Positions 46,722 through 59,472 of a stretch of 64,000 nucleotides of DNA are shown one piece after another; the stretch's first letter is position 1; each line of letters starts with the position of its first letter. A program made the position numbers and the translations under genes. The notes below the pieces were generated by a model. The model did not search any database. It worked only from the letters and a program-made list of their open reading frames with translations, and was not told the origin of the DNA. Source of the stretch: Agelaius tricolor (taxonomy: Eukaryota; Chordata; Aves; Passeriformes; Icteridae); NCBI GenBank assembly GCA_023055355.1, contig JALJCS010000002.1, forward strand, positions 77,209,001 to 77,273,000. Direction: 5' to 3'.

Positions 46722-47630
46722 ACTCTTGATATTAGTGAGGTAGCAGGAAGATGCAACAGTGTGGTGACACAATAGCCATCCTTCTAGACAAAAACTAAGT
46801 AGATGAAATGCTGGCATCTTAGCTTTATATTTAGTCTACTACACTACTTGAAAACAGATGTTGAATAAATATGTATGCAGCAGCTTATAGAGCCTTTTAA
46901 AAAAATGAAGAGAAGACTGAACAAGATAAAATAGCCATATGTCAAAAGTGTCAAGGATTCTTTTGGTTAGAATTCCCTTGTTAAAATTCCAAAATAAATG
47001 ATTGTCTAAAAATAAGAAAAAGAAATTTATAGAAAAAGTCAGACATTTTCCTTCAGATTTATAACGTGGCCTGAGACAAAGCCTTTAGGGCCTGATGCTA
47101 GAGTGTACTTATCAACAACATGTAAAATCATATAAAAATAAATGAAATTAAATAATTTAAAATAAATAAAAAGTGAATGCAGTCTACATTTTACAGAATG
47201 GATCAATCCAGAAAAATCTACTCTTTATCAATTTTCTCTACATATTGGTTCTATTTTCCAGCAGGGACTGATCATTGATTTTGCCTAATGTGGCCTAGTA
47301 TTACCTTTTATACAATGATGTATATGTTGAAAAACTTTCCAGCAGATATACTGTATTTTGATTAACATGAGGAACACTAAATTAGGCTGGACCAAGTATC
47401 AATGCCTGCAGAATTTTTCAGAGTATACTCAGACTCTCATTACTCAGTAATTTTCTACTGAAAACTATTTAAAATAGTCCTCCATCTTAAAATAGTCCTT
47501 TACAGATTGAGAACTAACAGTAAAACAAAGGCCTATACAAAGTTAAGGTGTATCTAGATATTAATATCTAGATACTTAAGTTTAAGAATCAAGCATGTTT
47601 TCTTAGGAAAGCAGGAAAATAGCTAAGTAG

Positions 47631-47702
47631 TTTTGGTTTGGTTTTCTGTGGTTTGTTTTGGTTTGGTTTTGGGTTTTTTTTGGGGGTGGGGGTTGGTGTT
47701 TT
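47631..47702 (+). repeat. G/T-rich low-complexity tract
   Basis: TTTTGGTTTGG-type units ending in GGGGGTGGGGG. This is the strand complement in style of the A/C-rich tracts at 24584 and 37664. Confidence 0.9.
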
Positions 47703-49059
47703 CTTGACTGTTACTGACACTTTTTTGACTATGACAACTGGTTAGAACCTACAGTAATTTTGATTCTTAATTAAATCACTACTCTGTTATATCAGTTTTC
47801 CTGCCCCCCATCACCTGGCAATGTTTATACTGATAATCCAACTGGACTATAGCTGCCGCGCTTGCCTTCTCTGCCCTTTATATTGCTGGCAAAACAGTTT
47901 TTCTAGTTTTGCAAGATTCCCTTGGAATCTTCTGGTTTTTAAAAATTCAAAGCATTGGTAGGTTGGATTCAACCAGCTCTTCCAGGACTTTTTGGCTCAT
48001 ATTATTCAGACAATCAGATTAAACATGTATATCTATAGTAGAAGATTTTTTTCCAATTCCCTGGGGGTTATAATGGCCTGAAAAAGCATTTCATTTTCTT
48101 AATCTGATACACATATAGCATTCTGCTTCTTACTAATTAGAGAATGTTAACATTTCTTGAACGTTAATTCCTTTTCTCCACTGTTGTTGACATCTTACCA
48201 TCTGTGGCTGGTTATGAGCTTTTACCACCAAGAGAATTTTATTTTGTCTCCTAGTATTCTTTATTGCCTTTACTGTATAGTTCTCTGCTTTTCTGTAAGT
48301 GCACATATGTACTACGTTCAAAGGTATACACTATTTATAAGAGTACCTACAGAAGTTATCCAACACTGGATCATCAAGTTCATAGTGTGTGAATGTTGTT
48401 ATTACAGTAACTGCTAAGAAAGGTATTGCTTTCACACTGTAGCTTCATATTACTTAATTTAGTTTTACTTATAGTACCTAGAGAGGTTTCATAAACTAGT
48501 AAAGTCATCTAGAAATATTTCATATTCCATCTTTAGATCAGACATTTATGTTATATGTTATACGAATACCAGAACGTGTGTCTGTCTTTTCAATAACATG
48601 ACAAAGATCTCCTTACAAGTTTCACTTTCTTTGAATTCAGAACCTAATTGCAAGTTCAGACCTCATTTCCAAATAATCTCTTCTCAACAGAAATAATTAA
48701 AGTAGTTTACTTTTAGACACATGCAGCTTTTTTTTTAAATGTTTAAGTTTGTTCACTTAAATGCATAGGTTATTTAACAACATTTCAAGTCTTATACTAA
48801 AATGGCAAATCATCTAGCCAAGGAATGCAGATCATCTTTGCTCCCATAAATCAATTTCTGACCTTTCTGCTTGAGACTGAGTCTGTCTTCTTATCTTCTG
48901 TAACTGAACTCAAATACTATTGAGTTTTCAGTGACACAACTCCAAGACTTGAGCACACCTCACGAATTCCTCACAGGACAGCCTTCTCTTCATTATAATT
49001 CTAGAGATCATTAAAGAGCTAGAACAAATGGGAAGGGAACCCACTTGATCTCAGGGCTA

Positions 49060-49412
49060 AGTGAAGACCATCTAAACCAAGGGGCAGGAAGACAGGAGCT
49101 GAGGATATTGACTGGGCAATGAGCTCATGGGCTGAGCAGGGGGAAAGCCAGTAGCTGGTAACAGGGCAAGGGGCTGAACAAGGGCCAGGAGGTCACTGGC
49201 GGTCCCTGCAGCGTGACAAGGTGACAGGGCTGAAGACAGGACTGAGGACAAGGTATAAAATACAGGAGGGGTTAATTCAGAAGATGTGTCTGATTCCTGG
49301 GGCTGAGGATTTGGGCAGGTGGTCCAAAGGAGGCTGGTCAAGATTGCTGGGGGATATCAGAGCTAGAAAAGGAGAACATGAAAATATGTACGTAGGTGTG
49401 CTACAGGGGACT
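49060..49412 (+). other. GC-richer purine-biased block with TATA-like box, possible LTR remnant
   Basis: About 350 bp of G/A-rich sequence in AT-rich surroundings, with a TATA-like GGTATAAAATAC at 49250-49261. Composition, length and a TATA box two-thirds of the way in resemble an LTR, but I cannot identify termini, target duplication or family. Frames on either strand (49072-49341 and 49221-49424) have no family features. Confidence 0.25.
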
Positions 49413-49419
49413 TTTTACA

Positions 49420-49435
49420 GATGATGATGATGATG
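49420..49435 (+). repeat. (GAT)5 microsatellite
   Basis: Five perfect GAT units. Confidence 0.95.
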
Positions 49436-52400
49436 AAGACAGTGACAAATGGCCAGTGTGAACAGTTATTTTTGATGTAGTCATCAACCTTGTTGGAAGG
49501 AACTGAATCTTTCTAATGAAACATGTGATGTTTCCTGTCCACTGACCCTAGCAAAAATTGTAAGCACCTTTCTGCACTGTGGTGCATGAAAAAAATTATG
49601 ACAATACTTAGGATTTGTATAAAACTCACTGTTGCAGTAGGTAAAAATGCAGACTTATTTAGGAGCTTATTTTCTTTGTCAGATCTTCCCTGAAAGGAAA
49701 TAACTGATACTGGCCATTTCAGCTGCCTCCAAAGGCCTGATTCTAAGTATTCTGTTATTTGATTTATTTACATATCAAAACAGACATTTCTATTACCTGC
49801 TATTTTACAATTGTCTCTTTCATTATTTCAGTCTGAAATAATCAGATTATGCCAGCACTATTCATGCATTGCCAGACCACATTTCTCCCAAAATTGATTG
49901 TTTCAGTCCACAGTTGATAAGGAGGTTGAAATTCACCACAGAATATGCTGAATTTCCTCCCATCATCAGAAAACATATCTACCTATCTAAGTTTTCCCTG
50001 CTAGCACCGCAGATTTAGAACACAGATTCTAAAGGGCTAGTGGACTTTACACATTTAAACCAAAAGACTAATGAACCCCCTGCCCCCCAAACTGGTACTA
50101 CTTTGTATCCTTAGGACAAAGAGAGAGAAGATGCAGTCTGTCACTGCTCAGACACGTCTGCAAGGGGAACCCTGCAGTATCCTGTGAGCCCAGCAAGGTC
50201 TTGGAACTGAAACTGTGGGAAATGGTAAGGGAATGGTGGGAAGATCATGTGGAAGAAGAGGCTGATAGGCACTACTGTCTCTGTGTGTGTCATTTTGCAC
50301 AATCTGCCTTGTAAATTTAGGAATGTAACTGATAGTTCACATTATATATTCTAAATTATATTCTAAAATAGAATTAAGAGTTACCTAAATGTGAAATTTT
50401 CACAAAGATTTTCTTTCTTAATTTACTTTTAATTCAGAATCTTGATCCTGAAAAATTACTTATTTTCATGCTATTGTCATTTGCAGAAAGGCTTATAGGT
50501 CTTTTAAGTTATATCAGATATTTTGGTCAAAAATATATAAAACTTCTCAACTAGCGGCTTCCACTTTATTATTTGACAGACCTACAATACTACTATTTTA
50601 AGTGAGTACAAATCATATGGGGTTTTTAAATATATTTTTTTTTAATAAATGCAGCAAGTGTTAACAAGAGAGCTGTCTGGAGAGAACACATTAACACTGC
50701 TCCAAGCAAGCTACAATCTAGGGTTTCTGGTAGGGTCTGTCTTCCAATTTAATATCCTGGATATACAATATAGTCAGGTCACTGGCAAGATTAACATGGG
50801 AAAAGATAAATTTCTCAATTCAACTGCCACAGAGCATGATTGCATTCCATATAACACATACCAAGTTCAGGACAGCTAAGAAAACCAATGTTTGTATTTC
50901 AACTGTATGAGAAAGTTGGTTTTGGACATGGTAGCTAAGTGCATGAAATCCCTCATTTTTTAACTAGATTAAGCACCAAGCAAAACAGCATTTACTGTCT
51001 GACTGAAATAGCAAGTTCTAGAAAACTTTTGAAGCATTTCAGCTTCAGTAGGTTCAGGGGCCTTGGCATGCATAAAGACATGCTACATAAATTTGATTTA
51101 TATGGGCTTTTTGGTATGTCCCAAACTTTTTAAAAAAGGCTTGTAACCTTCTCCACAAATGTATTTCTATTCCTTAAAGGAAAGGCCTCCTGACAATTTT
51201 ATCACTTTCTTCCTATGGGCATGCAGAAGGAACAGCTTTTGTGAAAATTGATTGTTTTCAGAGTATAAATATTAGAGCCTGGAGAAAGTAGTAACATTTT
51301 AGCATGTGAATTTATAAGATAATTCAAAGTCACAAACCTATAGTATAACTTTTGTTGTTTCAATAAAATATAAAACAGCTCTAAATAAATAAATATAACA
51401 GGCTTCTATAAGAAAAATTCATATAGTTAATTTATAACTTTTATTTGCCCTGATTTTTTAAATTTGTTTTTGTTTTAATTGTTTTGGGTTTTGTTTGTTT
51501 GGTTTTTCTCAGTTAGTCTTTTTTTATTCCTTTAGGGCTCAGTGCTTTCATGTGCCTGAGTGAATATTTCTTGACTTCAGATGCATATGCAGTTGTATAT
51601 GGGTATAAGTATGTTGGTATCCATAAAACTGCACCATTGTCCCTTCCACATAAGTTGAAAAAATCAAATGGGGTATTTCATTTAAGGACCTACAAGTATG
51701 TAGACTTGTAGACAATATGTGGGCTTTCTTCATTTTTTGCTATTGTTGTTGTTGAATTTCTTCAGTAGATTTAATAGAAAGGCATTAGTTTATGAAATAT
51801 TAATTCATCAATGTAGACCTGTATGAAAATTAACAATCAGAGTGAGTTTAACCACAGGATATGATTAAAATTTATCTCTCAGCCACAAATATCACACCTT
51901 TGATATTTTGAATATCTTTATCTCATAAGTTCTACAGAAATAAAAAAATACCTCAATAAGTTCAGAATAACCAAAACAAAGAACATTTCTTCTCCAATTG
52001 TTACATCTTTGCAAAGTCCATAGTCCTTTAAAAGAAATATCGTCAAATACCAAAGGAAATAATTTTTTAAAAAATTTCTTTCTTTTAAGGCTACCTATTG
52101 TATTTTCTTTCCTGTTCAAGTCCTGTTATGAGGCCATATTAAACTTATCACAGCTTGAAATTTCTTATAAAATTTGTTTGAAAAGTTTGACTCATGACTC
52201 TAAAATAACTGTTTTGCAACTGTGTTCTGATTAGATGTATCCTACCATACTTGTAATAGTTTTGGATGGAAGAGGAATAGAATTTTCTTTAATTAAATGC
52301 TGAGGATTATAAGAAATGGAATAGAAACTCTGCAGGCTGGTTTATGATGTTTTTATTCATTTTGAACACTGCTTGACTTTAGCAGTAATAACTAAAGTAC

Positions 52401-55400
52401 AGGGCTGGAATGTAATGGGACTCCTCATGTGCTGGATCAGGGCCAGGATGATAGGATTTGGTAGGATGTAACTCCAAGCTACTGTCCATAGTGTCTTTAC
52501 AGCTGCTCATTTCAAACAAAGCATTTGGTTAATACATGTCCACCCAAGTTTCCTGCAACTGAGAAACATATTTAGGAAAGGTAATTTTTTTTGCAGACAC
52601 AAGAATACTAAAACCCTGGCCAAGGAAATGCTGAACTGAAATCACCCTTGTTACCCTCTCTTTCAAATAGTGTCATCTATCCCAATTCAAACTGATCATA
52701 GATAATCTAAAGTCTAAGGGTGAATCACTTTAAAGTCTAGGTATCCTAAAAATGAACCTACAATTGTCCAATGCCCATGTACACTTTTTAAGCATGCACA
52801 GCGATTTTTTTTTTAACAAGGATAATTTTACATTATTTCCATCTGTCAAAAAGGATCTATATTGAACAGAACATGTAGTGATTATTTCTTGGTGTGTATC
52901 CCAGTTAAGTCTCTAACATAAGTAGCTCCTTGAAATGCCCATAAATAGTTGTATTAAATAATTGGATGAAAGTTGTTGTAGCTGAATTAACTAAAATTTA
53001 AAAGGGCAAACTGAAATATAGACTGCAGTATTAGTAAGATAGTGAAAAAAATTGGCCACAATGTAATGGCAACATTAAGTACTTTTTATTTTTTTTAAAA
53101 ATGCCTTTCAGCTGTTAGTGGAATACATTAAAAGGAGGGAAAGGTTAGAGCCTGATGCATTCAGTATGCACCTATATGATTTAGAGGAAGATAAAACTGT
53201 TGCTCTCATTTCTCTGTCTCTAGGAAACACTAGAGTATTTGGACCAGCCAACAGTACAAAATAAAGGGATCAAAGCTGAAGATATTTAAATGGAAACAAT
53301 ATATAATGAGTTTACACTTATGTAAGTTCTAAATAAAGAGAATACACTTAATAATGGTATTTTATAGGAGACACAATAGAGAATGAGCCAAAACATTACC
53401 AGCACAAAGTATGCATCTCATAGAAAAGCAAAATATAGGGCATGCCAAGATGACAAAAAAGACATTTTTACTTTCAGCAAAGGAGCCAAAAGTTGAAATA
53501 AATTTTTCACAAGGCCTTAAGGTGACTATGAAAATACTTCATAAACACCTTAAATGGAATAGATAAACCACAGAGCAGAAGGGCTATCCAAAAACACCCC
53601 CTCATCCCACTTCTAACTTGCTTAAAAGCTCTAGCTGCTTATGTTTCCTGGCAAGAATTCTTTTAAAAACCTACAGTTGTATTTCTGTACTGTATTTTCT
53701 GTACACACTCAGGATTGGCACCCCATCTCTGTGTTCCACCTGTGGTTGCTTGTGTTACAGAAGCTTGTCAGTTCTGTGCCTCCCTTCCTAAACACCCTCC
53801 TGAGACTCTGTACTTTACACTGTATCCAACTCAAAGAAGAGAGGTCTTGTAAAACCAATTCAATTCGGTAGGTACTGACCTAGAAAATGGAAAACTTCTT
53901 CCTGCTGTAAGAAAGAAGAAAGTGCTTTGAATAATAACCTTCATATTCAAGGAGAATATCTGTAAGTACCAGGCTGAGAGCTTTTCTAAGTGATGAAAAA
54001 CAAGTGTCACCCTTGCCTGCTTCTGAAGCATAGACCTGTGCATCCCATAGGCTGCAGAGCACTTGAAGAGAAACTGGTGAACAAAATTTCCTTAGTTAAT
54101 GATAAGCCTAAAGCTTGCATTGTCTGTCTTAGATTTTGAAGTGTCTAAAAGCCCTTGAAATCTCCAACAGCAGTTCACTGGATTTCAAACTTCAACTAAG
54201 CCTTCAGGTCCCTAAAGTCAATGGCTGACTTATTGTTTAACCTTTTATATTAACCTAATTTTAAATACATAACCAGATTCAAAGTGCCTTTTCTGGAGAG
54301 ATAGGTAGTAATCTCTATTTATTGCTCTTCTGCACTCCAGATTTAGGCTTACAACCATCTAAATTCTAAAGATGTGAAACTTTTAGACTTACTGAGGTCT
54401 ACAGTCAATATGAAAGGCATAATATTGACATAAGGGCAGTGCCCATGACTAGCCAGGAAGTGGAAGACCTAGTGCTAAGAGCTGTATGCCTTAGCTGCAG
54501 TAGTTGTGATCTTAAAGTGTTTTTAGTCTGGGAAGTTATATGTGCCACTGGCAAACAATGATTTTCCATTGAGATGGAAGTTCAAGGGTCTAATGGGGAC
54601 AGAAAAACATGAAAAAGTTACTTGGAAAGGAAGGAAGCCATTTCTTTGTCCCCTATATGTGGTATGCTGAAGATTTCCTGGACTGGTGTTCAATCCCAGT
54701 ACCTCCTACATTGCTTCATTTACAGGACTGAAGCAGCTCCCCATTTTCTTCTTTCAATTGGTTCTCAGGTTAGGTTAAGACTGTTGAGGAGAAGTAGAAG
54801 GGCAAGTCAAGTTTTGAAGCAGGAGTCCCTAGATTTTGGTCCTACCTGCCTTAACTGTCTATAACTGCCTGATGTTCATGCTTGAATGCAGGCTAAAGAG
54901 CAGTACTGGAGGGCTTTCCCCGCTTAATCAAATGCCGTGACACCTAACGTACACAGACACGTTCAGACAGACCCAGCATTGTTCTGCTCAGACTCTGAGC
55001 TGGTCAGAACTAGAAACTGCTTAGCCATGCTGGTCTGGTGCTGTGCCAAAGCTAACAAACTGTGGGCTTACCAGGTCAGGCATAGTGCCACAGAAAATCC
55101 TCTGTGTGGCTTATGGATCAGAATAGCTTCTTGTAGCCAACCTCCGAGCTGACACAGAGAAACTCAAGTCTGCTTCTTCATGTATGTGGAGATAGGTTCA
55201 GGAACCAAGCTCCTTGCTGTGCCCTTCCTTTTTTGTCTGAACACAGGAATTTACTGCTATAGGACACACAGTGGCCCAATTCCAAAGCAGAGATGGTGGA
55301 TGTTTCTTTCCAAGATACTACAGGGGCAAGTTACAGGGCAATATCCTTCAACCACCAAGGGCCTGGACTTTACTTAGTTCTCCCACTCCTTAGTGGGTCT

Positions 55401-55447
55401 CAATGATGTGTAGGGGACAGACTTGTTTAGCCAGGAGTCACAGCTGC
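49436..55447. other. Unassigned AT-rich DNA
   Basis: About 6 kb without a recognisable gene or element. A GTTT-rich low-complexity tract runs at 51463-51509. Frames up to 80 codons (for example 50649-50879 and 54622-54864) lack family features. Confidence 0.5.
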
Positions 55448-55474
55448 CTGAGTCAGCCATTTAGGCTGACTCAG
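55448..55474. promoter_or_regulatory. Perfect 11-bp-arm hairpin carrying two AP-1/Maf-type sites
   Basis: CTGAGTCAGCC (55448-55458) and GGCTGACTCAG (55464-55474) are exact reverse complements around ATTTA. Each arm contains TGA(G/C)TCA, the consensus AP-1 site. CTGAGTCAGC also matches the core of a Maf recognition element. Function as a regulatory element is inferred from motif match only. Confidence 0.5.
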
Positions 55475-58400
55475 TTAGACATTTTAAAGCCATTTAGGAA
55501 ACCATGTGTGTTGTGAATTTATATTGCATCTTTGAGTTTGAATATACTACATTCTTCTGGATTTTGACTTCATGGTTCTTTTTCAAAACAATTTATAAAC
55601 TAATTGAACTAATTTCTTATTTAGACAGGTGCTCCACTCTTCTCATTTCATTTTTTCTGCATTGACAACTGAAGTGAGACAGCTGACAAAGCTTAAACAG
55701 ACAGGTTTTCACAAAACTAATTTTACGTGATGATAGCACCCTGAAATGATTTGCCAGTTTAATCTATGCTTCAGTGTCAGGGAAGATCAAAAAAGAAAGT
55801 GACTGCATTCTGGGGACAAGATTGTATCACAACCAGACCTTAGACTGGCCTTTGAAACTTGGGAACACTGTAAAAGTTACACTTCTGTATGAAATTCTAG
55901 ATGTCTAAATTTAATGGCTAAATTATGAATTCACTTTCTTCAGACTAAGATATAAACAACACAGAAAAACACACACTTTCACATCATTATCCAGAACAGC
56001 AGGCAGATACATAGGCTTTGAGCTGTCTTTTGGCAAACCCCAACTCTTCATGAGGTCACAGAAATTAGGAATCCTGATGTAATTGCATAGGTGAAGAGCC
56101 TAGAATTGGAGGCAGTGAGCATTTGAATGCTCACACCAAATGTCAACTATCAGTGATTAAAAGTGGGCTATACATAAGACCTCTTCCATGCAGAAGACAC
56201 AAATGGCAGATGACTAAAAAGGAAGAGGCCTACTGTTGTTCCAGTAAACCAGAATCTCCATGCTGTATATCCATCTTTCTTAGTTTCTTCCAGAATCATT
56301 GGGTGCGAATTAGAAAAAAAATTTGAAAAGAAAGTACTCCCCCTGGTGAGGAGGAAATCTGAATAGTGAGTCATGTTACTGAGCATACCTATCAACCAGT
56401 TAAATTATGTGATAATGAGTATGCAGTATTGAAGAGCATTTATGCACCTGCATTTTGAATTTGACACTGATGGGCAAAGCAAAGGGGAATATATATGTAT
56501 GAGATTGCTTTATGGCCAATCTTGACTATTTTCTTGATTGACTGATTGGATGACTCACTACTGAGATTTGTCTCTTACCACTTAAAAGATTCTCTGCCAT
56601 AAGACTGTCAGTGGGAAGGAGATTGTTTTTTAGCAAAAGCAGTCATTTGCAGCAATCATGGAAAGAAAAGCAGCCATAGTAAACAGAGCTAGGAGATATG
56701 ACCTCAAATATCCTGTTAGTACTCAAAATGTCCTGAAACAAAATATCTGCAGCATGATGGAGAGGGCAGGTCCAGGTCTTCCAGATTTTTAATGGCAGCT
56801 GAAAGGATACTTCTCTGTCTTTATTTTATGTGATTTTTGTGTTCATCCCAGGTTTAGCTGGAAAAATAAATGCTGCTTACAAGATCCTCTACATGGGCAA
56901 ATAATTGCAATTAGATTATCTAGCCACAAATAAAATGTTTTAACTAGAGCTTTTCTTTAATGTGAGAAGTTTGCATAACCTTGTAACCACTATGACTGCT
57001 ATGGTTACCTCTGTGGAACAGTAAATACAAGGCAGGGACTCATCACTGACTCGGAACAGTTCATGTCCTCACAGTTGAACTCTGCAACTGCCCAAACCAG
57101 AAAGGCTTAATTCAAATGGCCTGCCAGGAGTGGGTTTTAGCCCTTACTAAGCTCCAAACTGTACATGGATACTGCCTGTGCAAGCGCTCATTCACATGAC
57201 TCTGAACGATGCCAGGGACTATCCTAAAAGTTGCGTGTCAATCCCTTACCTCTTTTTTATAAACAGAGTGACCACAGCCTGTAAAATAAGGAATATGCTT
57301 GAGAGAACAAGTTAGAATATACCCCGACATATTCACATATTCCATCTTTTTTTGTCATAGTTCAGTTTTTATTTTGTTTAGACAAGGGAAAATATCTGCT
57401 GGCAAACAAAGTGGACCAGACTCATGTGCATATATTTTAAATCATAACAATTTGTATTTACAAGGATGTATTTATCAGCTTAACTTCCATCTCACTACAC
57501 TTTGAGAGTACAAGAAAATAGGGATAAATTTGCAGTTGAAAGTGGGTTTACACCTGCATTAAATGAAAGCAGAAATAATGCTTAGATTATTCAGCTTGAG
57601 AAAACTAGATGCAGATATGGGCACTGATTTCTCTTCTTTCACTAGCTGTGGTGAGAACCGAGAAGGAAAATACCTTTTTTAGCTTTTGGTAGCAGGTTTC
57701 ATTCTAGCAGAGGCTACTTGTCATGTGGGGACTTTTAATGTGTAAGACCAGTAAGGATTTGAGTCTATCCTCCTGAGGAATAATATTGCTATGTGAACAA
57801 CCTTCATTATCTACAGGAAATTGCTGGAATACCACATGTGTTTGTCACTAGGGAATTTTCTAAACAAAACTTCTGTAAATGCTTATGGAATCTCTTCTGA
57901 ATAGCAGAATGCCAAACATCAATGCCCGACATCTCTGTCTCCAAAAGCAGAGTGCAGATTTGGATACCACTGAGATTCATAGAGACCCAAGCCATTCACC
58001 CTAACCTGCTAGTGAGCAGCCTTTCTGACAGACTGAAATAAGCAACCTGCCAAACCAGACTCTTGGAACCTATATGTTTATGGTCCTATAAGCCACATAC
58101 TCTTAAAGTTTTTATGTGGCGATACTGCTTCTTAGACCCTTGCTGCATCAGTTTAAAAATTGTTAGTTCTTGCAGACAGCTGCTGCTTTTGTTTCCCCCC
58201 ATTTTGTGCTTCTTGCTCTTATCTTTTCAACACCTTTTGTTGCTTTCAGCTCTCCTTTAATCTTCTTGGTTTAATTGCTTTAATCTTGTTTTAATCCATT
58301 TGACAATGGATTTTTCTGTTTGCCTTGCCTTTTCTAATACAGGCATTTTAACACATGCCTTTCCTGTCTCCTTGTTCTTTTCTTTGGTCTTCTGTTACAA

Positions 58401-58628
58401 GCTTTCTGTTTCTCTTCTTTTCTGTTTGCCTGCCCTTGTTCCCCAGATGAACTCCTAGATAAATAGATTATAAACAGGATTCTTGTCCCATATTCATCTG
58501 CTAGTGTGAGATATTTACCAGAACTAGAAAAGGCTATCTAAAGACTCCTGAAAACTGTCACCTGTAAAGGAATAAAAAAGCAGGTTTTGGTATTCTGGTG
58601 CTTTAGTTTTAACCATTTCTAGTAGCAA
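55475..58628. other. Unassigned AT-rich DNA
   Basis: No gene or element recognised. 58140-58440 is T/C-rich on the plus strand. Confidence 0.5.
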
Positions 58629-58768
58629 GGTCGCTACTCATTTGGGTAGAGCATGGTGTTAATAATGCCAAGGACACAGATTTGATCCCTGTACAGGCCA
58701 TTTACTCAAGAGCTGGACTTGGTGATCCTTATGGGTCCCCTCCATCTTAGAATGTTCTGTGATTCTGA
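58629..58768 (+). mobile_element. TguSINE1-type SINE: tRNA-Ile head fused to CR1 tail
   Basis: The first 72 bases (58629-58700) align with tRNA-Ile. They have a degenerate A-box region ending GGGTAGAGC, an anticodon stem-loop TGGTG-TTAATAA-TGCCA with an AAT anticodon still in place, a B box GATTTGATCCC, and a 3' acceptor ending CAGGCCA. The remaining 68 bases (ACTCAAGAGCTGGACTTGG onward) match a CR1 3' UTR and finish in TTCTGTGATTCTG, a degenerate CR1 octamer tail. The CR1-like tail would have let CR1 enzymes copy it. Mismatches in the acceptor and D-arm show it is not a functional tRNA gene. This fusion is known from zebra finch (TguSINE1) and reported to be passerine-specific, which makes it the best taxonomic marker in the window. 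Confidence 0.9.
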
Positions 58769-59376
58769 ATGATTTATCACACAATTAGAGTTGAAGACAT
58801 TTTGCCCTGAACTCTTCCTTTTCCTTCTGCAATGCTCATCAAGATTTCTCTAGTTTTGCAAGGCTATGGCAGAATAGGACCCACAGAAAATATTTCACAG
58901 ACATGTTTGTGGAAGAATGCAAGTAAGATTTTGGTATAAGATCAACTAATTTAGTTTAATTATTACATTATGATTGATTTATATGCATGAAGTTTTAAAG
59001 TCTGTATGGTATGGATACTTAACCTCTAGTACAAGAGACAATATTTTGACAGTATTTACTTTCAGGGAACATTTAATCTATTTTAAACACCCTCATGAGA
59101 AGAAAGTCTCAAGAGATGATGACACGATGGATACATATGTGATTTGCAAAATCACAGAGACGGATTAAAAAGAACCTTGCAGATAAGGTTTAGTTCAACC
59201 AATATGTTTCTTTGTGAAAATGATTCACTACTGTTTTGCACTGTCACTTAAAAATACCTTCAAGATTTGAATAGAACAAGATTCCCTTGTTCAGATGGAG
59301 ACTAAGCATAGAGACTCTGGGTCTCAGAATTAGAAGATTCTGTTGCTACTGTTTCTGCAAAGTCATTGTACACCAT

Positions 59377-59449
59377 ATATCCCTCCAAATAATAATAACA
59401 TATTACAAATATTATTACAAATAATAATAACATAAATATCCCTCCAAAT
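59377..59449 (+). repeat. Interrupted duplication around AAT repeats
   Basis: ATATCCCTCCAAAT occurs at 59377-59390 and again, starting AATATCC, at 59436-59449. The 45 bases between them consist of AATAATAATAACAT-type units that also repeat (59388-59403 and 59420-59433). Confidence 0.85.
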
Positions 59450-59472
59450 CTCACAATGCTCTTGTGAGATTT
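59446..59472. repeat. Perfect 11-bp-stem hairpin
   Basis: AAATCTCACAA (59446-59456) and TTGTGAGATTT (59462-59472) are exact reverse complements around TGCTC. It directly abuts the second copy of the 59377-59449 duplication. Confidence 0.9.

Larger units (their letters stand above)
45953..49059. other. Unassigned AT-rich DNA
   Basis: No gene recognised. It holds a G-quadruplex motif (46695-46721) and a G/T-rich tract (47631-47702), both listed separately. Confidence 0.5.

Noticed and set aside
58629..58700. Possible functional tRNA-Ile gene
   Set aside because: Acceptor and D-arm mismatches and the attached CR1 tail show it is the head of a SINE.
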